Source: Spirochaetota bacterium (GTDB taxonomy: Bacteria; Spirochaetota; UBA4802; UBA5368). Taken from it: 5,657 nucleotides of DNA. How positions within the stretch are numbered: position 1 is the first letter of the stretch; each line of letters opens with the position of its first letter. The DNA lies in NCBI GenBank assembly GCA_017998475.1, contig JAGODA010000215.1, positions 1 to 5,657 on the forward strand, in the 5' to 3' direction. The notes under the pieces were generated by a model. The model did no database searches, was not told the DNA's origin, and saw only the letters and a program-made list of their open reading frames with translations. Shown one piece after another: positions 1-5,341 of the stretch. A program made the position numbers and the translations under genes.

Positions 1-304
1 GTATCTCGCCGATCAGCACGATGGCGAGGAAGAGCTTTCTGCGGGAAACCCTGTCGGTGAACCAGCCGGTGGCAAGCGTCACGATTCCCCCCAACAGCCA
101 GAAGCCCATTGCGATCCTTCCCCCCAGGAGCACGTCGCGCTCGAGATCGGTCATGCCGAAGTCGTGAGCGATCCTCGTCAGGTTGGGCGCCATGAGGTTC
201 TGGTCCGCGAAGAGGAAGAAATTAATGAGGCAGAGGAGTACGGTGGCGTACACCTGCCCCGAGCCCGACGTATGCGCGTGCGATGCGGCTTTGTTCGTGG
301 TCAT
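1..304 (-). CDS. MFS transporter, N-terminal part (3' end outside window)
   Basis: Partial gene: 101 codons are present from an ATG at 304 and the frame is open to the window edge. The protein starts MTTNKAASHA and a first hydrophobic segment follows at about residues 19-33 (VYATVLLCLINFFLF). A second lies at about 59-80. Between TM2 and TM3 sits DRVSRRKLF (residues 84-92), the MFS signature loop (motif A, typically G-x3-D-R-x-G-R-R/K) in slightly degenerate form. The polar DQNLMAPNLTRIAHDFG stretch after TM1 resembles spinster- or sugar-acid-type MFS proteins. A GGAGG ribosome binding site at 311-315, 6 nt upstream, supports this start, and the isomerase stop lies only 20 bp upstream. As last visible gene of an alpha-galactosidase operon it probably imports the glycoside or a related sugar across the inner membrane; that substrate is inference. 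Family call is strong, specificity unknown. Confidence 0.85.
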   Translation of the reverse strand, partial: MTTNKAASHAHTSGSGQVYATVLLCLINFFLFADQNLMAPNLTRIAHDFGMTDLERDVLLGGRIAMGFWLLGGIVTLATGWFTDRVSRRKLFLAIVLIGEI

Positions 305-310
305 CCCGTG

Positions 311-315
311 CCTCC
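311..315 (-). promoter_or_regulatory. Ribosome binding site of the MFS gene
   Basis: GGAGG on the minus strand, 6 nt before the ATG at 304. It lies in the 20-bp gap after the isomerase stop codon and fixes the start of the truncated transporter gene. Confidence 0.75.
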
Positions 316-324
316 GTTAACGAT

Positions 325-1293
325 TCAGGGAAAGAGAATCGAGCGCATGAGTCTGCTCGACGCGACGGCGTCCTTGCTCGCGAGTACGCGTTCGATCGCT
401 GACAGGTCAGTCCGTTTGAGCGCTCCCCTGAGCTTTTGCATCCACCGCACGCTCTCGGCGACCGCGTCCCTTCCGTCCTCGCGGTACGGGAACTGGTCGA
501 TGGTGAGCCAGCCGTTATAGCCGGTGCGCCCGAGCCAGTAGAAGAACTCCAGGTATTCCAGCGTGTGCACCGTGCCCACGATCATGTCGTCGTCCCAGGA
601 GCGATAGTTGTCGTTCATGTGCACGTGCGCGAGCCTGTTCCCGTGCGCCGCGAGCAGCGCCACCGACTCGGCCGGGTTTTCGTACGCGTAGAGCGCGTGC
701 CCGTAATCGAGCGTGACGGCGCAATTGTTTTCGCCGACCTCCTGGATAATCAATAGCGCGACGGCCGCGGTGCTCAGGTACGAGCGGGTGCGCGGCTCCT
801 TGGGCTTGTACTCCAGACCTATCGTGATCTCCGGCGCGTAGCGGCAGATCTCGCGGATGGCGTCGGTGAAGCGTTTTCGCTCGGCGATGTAATCGGACTG
901 GAATATGTAATCGTAGCCGTCCTGCCCCGGCCACAGCACCACCAGCGGGCACCCGTACGATCGCGCCGCGTCGACCGAGCGGAGGCTGAGGTCGAGCGCC
1001 TTCTTCCTGGTCGAGGCGGACACGGATGAGTACGAGCCCTGTCTGAATTCGGGGTCGGAGAAGAGGTCCGGGTTCAGCGACACCGCCGCGAGCCCGGTGC
1101 GGGCGAGGTGCCCCCCGATCTCCGATTCGCGATTGTGGAAGCCGGCGTTAACCACCAGGTCCACTCCCCCTATCCCCTCGATCGAGGCGACGCGGTCGAA
1201 GAGCTCTTCGGTCGAATACGGTCTGTCGTAGGCCGCGCAGTAGCGGTCGGAGCATCCCCCCACGTCTCCAAGGAACACGGAATATCTGTCCAC
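325..1293 (-). CDS. Sugar isomerase/epimerase, xylose-isomerase-like TIM barrel (AP endonuclease family 2 fold)
   Basis: 322 residues, about the usual length for single-domain xylose-isomerase-like TIM-barrel proteins. Candidate divalent-metal ligands fall on successive barrel strands as the family expects: Glu161 in IGLEYKPKEPR, Asp196 in TLDYGHA, His223 or His225 in HVHMND, and Asp266 in TIDQFP. The family usually uses Glu, Asp, His and Glu/Asp. A conserved-looking LWPGQDGYDY loop spans 120-129. There is no signal peptide or membrane segment, so it is cytoplasmic. The start is GTG, chosen because an AGGAG lies 8 nt upstream and the next in-frame Met is residue 226. It follows the alpha-galactosidase gene by 22 bp and precedes the transporter gene by 20 bp. 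Known members interconvert aldoses and ketoses or epimerise ketoses; acting on the sugar freed by the galactosidase is inference. Other possibilities are a rhamnose/xylose isomerase-like enzyme or an inositol-pathway enzyme. Confidence 0.85.
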   Translation of the reverse strand: MDRYSVFLGDVGGCSDRYCAAYDRPYSTEELFDRVASIEGIGGVDLVVNAGFHNRESEIGGHLARTGLAAVSLNPDLFSDPEFRQGSYSSVSASTRKKALDLSLRSVDAARSYGCPLVVLWPGQDGYDYIFQSDYIAERKRFTDAIREICRYAPEITIGLEYKPKEPRTRSYLSTAAVALLIIQEVGENNCAVTLDYGHALYAYENPAESVALLAAHGNRLAHVHMNDNYRSWDDDMIVGTVHTLEYLEFFYWLGRTGYNGWLTIDQFPYREDGRDAVAESVRWMQKLRGALKRTDLSAIERVLASKDAVASSRLMRSILFP

Positions 1294-1301
1294 GGGCCTG
1301 T

Positions 1302-1306
1302 CTCCT
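1302..1306 (-). promoter_or_regulatory. Ribosome binding site selecting a GTG start
   Basis: AGGAG on the minus strand (within AAAAAGGAGAC), 8 nt before GTG at 1293. No in-frame ATG exists nearby, so this site is the main evidence that the isomerase begins with GTG. It lies in the 22-bp gap after the alpha-galactosidase stop codon (TAA, 1316-1318). Confidence 0.75.
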
Positions 1307-1315
1307 TTTTCCAGT

Positions 1316-3694
1316 TTAATATGTCACCGTGATGACGGTACGCCCGCGCGCGGTCACGCGAAACGCCCAGGCTCCCCCGCCCATGTCCCGCGGCGCGAGA
1401 GCCGTCCGTCCCAGAAGTGCGCGCTTCGGGGCGGACGGAAGAAGAAGGACTATCTCACCCTCCACCGTGCGTTTGAGGTCCGCCAGGACGATCTCGGCCG
1501 CGCGGCCCCGCGCCCGGAAGGACGCGACCTCGCACCCCTGGGTGATGTGCAGCGAGCTCCCGACGAGGAGCGGACTTCCGGAAATATCGGTTATGCGAAA
1601 CAGCCTGCATGCGTGCGGCTCCATCTCCCCCATGTCTATCGCGCCGCTCTTTTCGAACGAACCCGTTCCGTTCCAGAAATCGTACAGGTAGATATCCGCG
1701 CCGGGCGGAATGCCGAGCGAAATCGTGTCGAGCGTCATCCGCCGGGAACGGTCGCGCCAGTTGAACACGGCGACCGCGTGCCAGGCTCCCCATTTCGTCC
1801 CGACCGGCACGTCGTATACCGCGGGCATTTCCTCCTCCAGGAGGCCGACCGGCCTGCCTCCGGGGCTGAGCGTCGGGCACAGCAGCGCGACGAGCCGCTG
1901 CTGCGCGGGCGAAAGGCGCGTCAGGTCGTCGCTGTTGATGACCAGCCCCCCGGTAAGGCCTATGAGGCTCACGTTGCTGCGGACCTCGGCGGGGGTGAGC
2001 CTGGTGTCGTAGTCACGCACCATGAGGCAGTCGGGATCGCTCCACCACCACCTTCGGTGCAGGGCGCTCAGGTTCATGGTGTGCCGCACGTTGTTGCGCA
2101 GGGCGGGGATGCCCGTTTCTGTCTTAATGAACGGCGTCGCCCATTTCATGTTCCAGAGGTAGGGGGTCCAGTTGGGCGCGGTGTCGGGCCCGATCCGCAT
2201 CTCGTCAACGATGCCGATGCAGGGCCCGAAGGGGCTGCCGCAGCCCAGAAGCAGCGTGTCTTTGCCCAGGCCGGCGCGGATCGCCTCCATGCCCATGCGG
2301 TAGGCGCGGGCGCGGGTGATTTTGGGATTCCGCCGCACGCCCGGGAGCGCGCCGGCGTAGGTGAAGTCGGTCTTGACGAAGCTGAAGCCCCACTTCTTCA
2401 CCACGGTCGCCATGAGCTCCCTGAGCCAGGCGAGCACCTCGGGGTTGGTGGCGTCGAGCGCGTTGCCGTAGAAATTCCAGAAGTATCCGCTCACGATGGG
2501 CTTTCCCGAGGGCTCCTTAACGAGCCAGTCGGGATGCTCGAGCGCGAGCTTCGACCTGGGATCGGCGACGAAGGGAGCGAGCCAGAGCCCCGGGGTGAAT
2601 CCCTTTTTTTTGACGCCGGAGGCGAGCGCCCCCAGCCCCGAGGGGAACCTGTCGTTGCATGTGTACCAGTCGCCCCAGGCGGACTGGTATCCGTCGTCGA
2701 GCTGAACGATCCCGAAGGGAATCGTGTCGCGGAGCCCATCGATCACCTCGAGGTTGTCCGCGAAAAGCCGTTCGGTGATGTTGTGGAAGTAATGGTACCA
2801 GTGCGTCCACTTTACCGGAGGAAGTGCGGGGACGCGGGCGTTCATCTGCCGCGCGGCCGCTTCGGCATAGTCTCGCGCCGGTTCGTCGTGCGGGAGCGCG
2901 AGTATCTGCAGAAAGCCGAGTTCCGAATCGAAGCGCTCACCCGGGTCCATAAGGATGCCGTCCGCCTGGGCCATGAGAGCGAACGCGTTCTTTCCCGGGC
3001 GGCAATCGGCGTAGACCTGCCCGAACTGGTCCGCGGTGGACACGAAACCGGCGACGATGGCATGCCCGGCGCCCGCGAGGATCCCCCAGCCCTCGCTGTA
3101 GAAGCGGCCCTTCCCCCGCGGGATCGGCGTGCTCGGGTTGAAGTACATCTTCCCGATCATGGGTTTGATGAGCGAGCTCACATCGCGCTGGTCGGCCCTT
3201 CGCAGCCCGCTGTAGCACCAGTCGTGCCATCCCACCTTGAAAAAAGAGCGCGCCCCGCCCGCGAGGCTCACCCCGCCGCCGCTTTCGGGAAGGGCGTCGA
3301 CAAGCGTGATGCGCTCGAGGTTGAGCGGTGTTCGGCCGGTATTCTCGATGGCGCAGTCAAGAATAAGGAAAGGCCTTTCGTCGTAAATCCGCAGGGTGAG
3401 CGTGAGAGCGATGCCCTGTGACGCCTCGCAGCGTATGACCGCGCGCCGTCCCTTTCCGTGGACGTCGGACACGGCGCCGATCGTGTGGCTAAGCCCCGGT
3501 CCGCCGAACAAAGCGCGCGCGGGCGCCCCGGCGCGGCGGATATCCGCGTGCACGCGCGCTCCCCGTATCACCGGGCCGCCGGAGCCCGGGGCGCCCATCT
3601 CGAGCCGCCCGTCGCCGAGCCCGAAGGCGCAGCGAAGTTCACCGTTTTCCAGGACGAGCGAATCGCCCCGTGCCGTGATGATCGCGTTTCCCAT
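1316..3694 (-). CDS. Alpha-galactosidase, glycoside hydrolase family 36 (melibiase type)
   Basis: 792 residues, probably hydrolysing terminal alpha-1,6-galactosyl units of melibiose- or raffinose-like sugars with retention. Layout: N-terminal beta-sandwich (about 1-280), catalytic TIM barrel (about 290-610), C-terminal beta domain (about 625-792). Barrel motifs include WYHYFHNITE (299-308), QLDDGYQ (331-337), GDW (341-343) and the strand FVKTDF, whose Asp443 is the expected nucleophile. GCGSPFGP (484-491) leads into MRIGPDTAPNW, whose Asp504 is the expected acid/base. The 61-residue spacing matches that recalled for Thermotoga maritima GalA (Asp327/Asp387), which has a very similar GCGSP/RIGPD block but is only about 550 residues long. 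No signal peptide is seen, so the enzyme should be cytoplasmic and need a transporter, consistent with the MFS gene downstream. GAGGAG lies 7 nt before the ATG. Other GH36 activities, such as alpha-N-acetylgalactosaminidase, cannot be excluded. Confidence 0.92.
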   Translation of the reverse strand: MGNAIITARGDSLVLENGELRCAFGLGDGRLEMGAPGSGGPVIRGARVHADIRRAGAPARALFGGPGLSHTIGAVSDVHGKGRRAVIRCEASQGIALTLTLRIYDERPFLILDCAIENTGRTPLNLERITLVDALPESGGGVSLAGGARSFFKVGWHDWCYSGLRRADQRDVSSLIKPMIGKMYFNPSTPIPRGKGRFYSEGWGILAGAGHAIVAGFVSTADQFGQVYADCRPGKNAFALMAQADGILMDPGERFDSELGFLQILALPHDEPARDYAEAAARQMNARVPALPPVKWTHWYHYFHNITERLFADNLEVIDGLRDTIPFGIVQLDDGYQSAWGDWYTCNDRFPSGLGALASGVKKKGFTPGLWLAPFVADPRSKLALEHPDWLVKEPSGKPIVSGYFWNFYGNALDATNPEVLAWLRELMATVVKKWGFSFVKTDFTYAGALPGVRRNPKITRARAYRMGMEAIRAGLGKDTLLLGCGSPFGPCIGIVDEMRIGPDTAPNWTPYLWNMKWATPFIKTETGIPALRNNVRHTMNLSALHRRWWWSDPDCLMVRDYDTRLTPAEVRSNVSLIGLTGGLVINSDDLTRLSPAQQRLVALLCPTLSPGGRPVGLLEEEMPAVYDVPVGTKWGAWHAVAVFNWRDRSRRMTLDTISLGIPPGADIYLYDFWNGTGSFEKSGAIDMGEMEPHACRLFRITDISGSPLLVGSSLHITQGCEVASFRARGRAAEIVLADLKRTVEGEIVLLLPSAPKRALLGRTALAPRDMGGGAWAFRVTARGRTVITVTY

Positions 3695-3701
3695 GTCCTC
3701 A

Positions 3702-3707
3702 CTCCTC
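3702..3707 (-). promoter_or_regulatory. Ribosome binding site of the alpha-galactosidase gene
   Basis: GAGGAG on the minus strand, 7 nt before ATG 3694 and inside the 15-bp gap after the LacI-family stop codon (TGA, 3710-3712). It is much stronger than anything before the regulator gene, so enzyme should be made in excess of repressor from the shared transcript (inference). Confidence 0.75.
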
Positions 3708-3709
3708 GA

Positions 3710-4741
3710 TCAGGTTTTGTGCCCGGCGTTGTCGCCGGTATCCGAATGGCGGGAGTCGCGCGTAACGAGCCCGGTCGCCAGGGTCACCGTCTCCGGCGGT
3801 CCGGTTCTCTCGCCGTTTAAGCGTCCCAGTATCATGCGCGCCGCGTGAGCTCCGATCTCATGCGAGGGCTGGGAGATGGTGATGCGCGCCAGCCGTATCA
3901 CCGGGGTGGCGCTCATCTCGTCGAAGTTCACTATCGCGAGCTCGCGACGATAGGCGGCGCCGCTTTCAAGCAGATAGCGAGCCGCGCCCAGGTACATATA
4001 GTGGTTGGCGATGAACACGCCCTCGACCGGGCGTTTCATCCCGTCGAGCTCTCTCATGAGCGCGAAGCCGCTTTCCAGGTGGAAATCGCCCACCTTCACG
4101 ATATCGGGGTCGATGGGAATCCCGTGGTCGCGGTGCGCTTCCATGTAGCCGCGGTAGCGTTCGCGCGCGGTAGAGAAGGTTTCGTTTGCGCCGATGAAAC
4201 CGATCCGCGTGATTCCGCGCTCCATCAGGCGCGCGAGGGCGGCTTTAGTGGCCAGGGCGTTGTCGACCACCACCGCGTCGGCCGGGAAGCCGGTTACGAG
4301 GCGGTCGACCAGCACGCAGGGAATTCGGTTTCTCGTCAGTTTCGCAAGGTGCGCGCCGTCGCCCGAGCAGGGGATGAGAATGAAGCCGTCCACCCATCGG
4401 CGCGACATCAGGTCGATGCATTCCTTCTCGATCGCCGGGTCCTCCTTGGAGCTGCCGATGAGCATGTGGTAGCCGTGAGGGCGAAGCTCGTCCTCGACTC
4501 CCTGCGCGACGGTCATGAAAAACTCTTCAGCGAGGCGCGGAGCGATGAAGCCGATGGTGTTCGTGCGGCGCGTCCTGAGGCTGCGGGCGATGTCGTTTAT
4601 GCGGTAGCCCGATTCCTGAATGCGCGCGAGCACCTTCTTTCTGGTCGCCTCTGATATACGGGGATCGTCACTCAGAACGCGCGACACGGTCGCGGAGGAA
4701 ACCCCCGAGATTTTTGCGATATCCTTTAAAGTAATGGTCAT
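3710..4741 (-). CDS. LacI-family transcriptional regulator, first gene of the alpha-galactoside operon
   Basis: 343 residues, the normal LacI/GalR length. An N-terminal helix-turn-helix covers about residues 4-23 (TLKDIAKISGVSSATVSRVL). A hinge helix at about 49-58 includes IARSLRT, with Leu55 at the position that family members insert into the central CpG step of the operator. TIGFIAP (62-68) opens a periplasmic-binding-like effector domain. Landmarks there are VVVDNALAT (157-165), RERYRGYMEA (193-202), ANHYMYLGAARYL (245-257) and IVNFDEM (270-276), which matches the usual IVGFDD. The last dozen residues are a polar tail. The gene is the promoter-proximal member of the operon and its promoter carries a perfect LacI-type palindrome, so it probably represses itself and the downstream sugar genes until an inducer sugar binds. 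The inducer is unknown; galactose or an alpha-galactoside is a guess. No good Shine-Dalgarno is seen before ATG 4741. Confidence 0.93.
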   Translation of the reverse strand: MTITLKDIAKISGVSSATVSRVLSDDPRISEATRKKVLARIQESGYRINDIARSLRTRRTNTIGFIAPRLAEEFFMTVAQGVEDELRPHGYHMLIGSSKEDPAIEKECIDLMSRRWVDGFILIPCSGDGAHLAKLTRNRIPCVLVDRLVTGFPADAVVVDNALATKAALARLMERGITRIGFIGANETFSTARERYRGYMEAHRDHGIPIDPDIVKVGDFHLESGFALMRELDGMKRPVEGVFIANHYMYLGAARYLLESGAAYRRELAIVNFDEMSATPVIRLARITISQPSHEIGAHAARMILGRLNGERTGPPETVTLATGLVTRDSRHSDTGDNAGHKT

Positions 4742-4755
4742 TAAAAGTACCGTTC

Positions 4756-4771
4756 ATGCAATCGATTGCAT
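4756..4771. promoter_or_regulatory. LacI-family operator, perfect 16-bp palindrome
   Basis: ATGCAATCGATTGCAT is its own reverse complement with no mismatch. It has the TGCAA-n-CG-n-TTGCA form and central CpG typical of LacI/GalR operators. It overlaps the last two bases of the predicted -10 (4770-4775) and covers the expected transcription start near 4763, the position for repression by steric block. It lies 15 bp upstream of the LacI-family start codon, so autoregulation by that protein is the natural reading; binding itself is inferred. Confidence 0.85.
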
Positions 4772-4798
4772 AATATAATGAAGGATGCTGTTTGTCAA
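4770..4798 (-). promoter_or_regulatory. Sigma-70-type promoter of the alpha-galactoside operon
   Basis: Read on the minus strand: TTGACA (4793-4798, full consensus match), a 17-bp spacer, then TATTAT (4770-4775, one mismatch to TATAAT). Expected start is about 4763, giving a leader of roughly 20 nt before ATG 4741. The leader has no convincing Shine-Dalgarno, only a weak AACGGT. The next possible -10, TATATT, would need a 15-bp spacer and is less likely. No other promoter is apparent in the short gaps downstream, so this one probably drives all four minus-strand genes. Confidence 0.8.
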
Positions 4799-4840
4799 GC
4801 AACTATTGCCGCGATACACCCCGATTGGCGTGAATTATCA

Positions 4841-4867
4841 TTGACAAATAGTTGTGTGCAATATACT
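4841..4867 (+). promoter_or_regulatory. Promoter of the MarR / molybdoenzyme block
   Basis: TTGACA at 4841-4846 matches the -35 consensus. The best -10 is TATACT at 4862-4867, but the spacer is then only 15 bp, shorter than the ideal 17. The -35 boxes of the two divergent promoters are 42 bp apart. A predicted start near 4874 would leave a leader of about 19 nt containing AAGGGG (4882-4887), 5 nt before ATG 4893. The short spacer makes the exact -10 uncertain. Confidence 0.6.
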
Positions 4868-4876
4868 TGCATACAA
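4852..4876. promoter_or_regulatory. 25-bp imperfect inverted repeat, probable MarR-family operator
   Basis: Left arm TTGTGTGCAA (4852-4861) and right arm TTGCATACAA (4867-4876) are reverse complements at 9 of 10 positions, separated by TATAC. Each arm is also of the form TTG-N4-CAA, so the site can be read as two boxes with centres 15 bp apart. It spans the likely -10 and start of the plus-strand promoter, 16 bp before the MarR start codon. MarR-family dimers commonly bind such repeats in their own promoters. Assignment to this MarR protein is inference from position. Confidence 0.65.
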
Positions 4877-4892
4877 GCAATAAGGGGCCGCC

Positions 4893-5309
4893 ATGAAACC
4901 GAACGACTGCATTTTCTTCCAGATCGCCAAGACCCACCAGGCCGCAATGAAGTTCCTCTCGGATCGGACGGCGCCGTACGGGCTCACCGTCGTCCAGTCG
5001 ATGGTGCTCGCCTTCCTCTCCGACGCGGACGGCGTGACCTCCGCCGAGCTGGGGGCGCGGACGCAGCTGGACAGCGCCACGCTCACCGGCATCATCGACC
5101 GGCTGGAAGCGGCCGGTTATGTGCGGCGGGGGAAACACCCCTCGGACCGCAGGGCGGTTCTGGTCCTCCTGACCGAAGAAGGGACGGACATGGCGAAGAA
5201 GGTGCGCTCGGAGATACTGAAAGCGAACCGCGACTTTTTCGCGGCCGCCGGCATCGATGACGAGGGCATATTCAGGAAGGCCCTCGCGGACATCCGCGAG
5301 AGGCTGTAG
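4893..5309 (+). CDS. MarR-family transcriptional regulator
   Basis: 138 residues, the usual MarR length. The winged helix-turn-helix is clear: VTSAELGARTQLDSATLTGIIDRLEAAGYV has the helix-turn-helix and recognition helix (about 48-77), and a wing follows with RRGKHPSDRR (78-87), including the Asp85-Arg86-Arg87 triad typical of the family, then VLVLLTEEG. Flanking N- and C-terminal helices would form the dimer interface. Its only cysteine, Cys6 in NDCIFFQIAK, lies in the first helix at about the site of the reactive cysteine of Bacillus subtilis OhrR; the supporting tyrosines of OhrR are not evident. ATG 4893 has AAGGGG 5 nt upstream. The gene is 32 bp upstream of a molybdopterin oxidoreductase in the same direction, so it probably controls that enzyme and, through the inverted repeat in its promoter, itself. 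The ligand or redox signal is unknown. Confidence 0.9.
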   Translation: MKPNDCIFFQIAKTHQAAMKFLSDRTAPYGLTVVQSMVLAFLSDADGVTSAELGARTQLDSATLTGIIDRLEAAGYVRRGKHPSDRRAVLVLLTEEGTDMAKKVRSEILKANRDFFAAAGIDDEGIFRKALADIRERL

Positions 5310-5327
5310 AAGCGCCGCGACCGGCGC

Positions 5328-5334
5328 GGGGAGG
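5328..5334 (+). promoter_or_regulatory. Ribosome binding site that decides the molybdoenzyme start
   Basis: GGGGAGG lies 1 nt before an ATG at 5336 and 7 nt before the in-frame ATG at 5342. Only the second spacing is normal, so translation should begin at 5342 (MGEWKK) rather than two codons earlier. Confidence 0.75.
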
Positions 5335-5341
5335 CATGCGC

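Noticed and set aside
1547..3421. A 624-codon open frame on the plus strand opposite the alpha-galactosidase gene
   Set aside because: Its translation is rich in Arg, Gly, Pro, Val and His with no recognisable domain, typical of the antisense shadow of a GC-rich gene. The minus-strand frame has clear GH36 motifs and a good ribosome binding site.
3845..4654. A 269-codon open frame opposite the LacI-family gene
   Set aside because: Same reasoning: low-complexity composition and complete overlap with a clear LacI-family coding sequence.
4858..4871. A second LacI-type operator in the MarR promoter (TGCAA...TTGCA)
   Set aside because: The half-sites are separated by 5 bp (TATAC) instead of the 4-bp CG-centred core, so the symmetry is wrong for the LacI-family site at 4756-4771. 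The larger MarR-type repeat explains it better.
5312..5329. GC-rich hairpin (GCGCC/GGCGC, 6-nt loop) after the MarR stop as a terminator
   Set aside because: No T-tract follows, and it leads directly into a strong ribosome binding site, so it is at most an intercistronic stem that might modulate translation of the molybdoenzyme.
5336..5341. ATG at 5336 as the molybdoenzyme start
   Set aside because: It is only 1 nt from the GGGGAGG ribosome binding site, too close; ATG 5342 in the same frame has normal 7-nt spacing.
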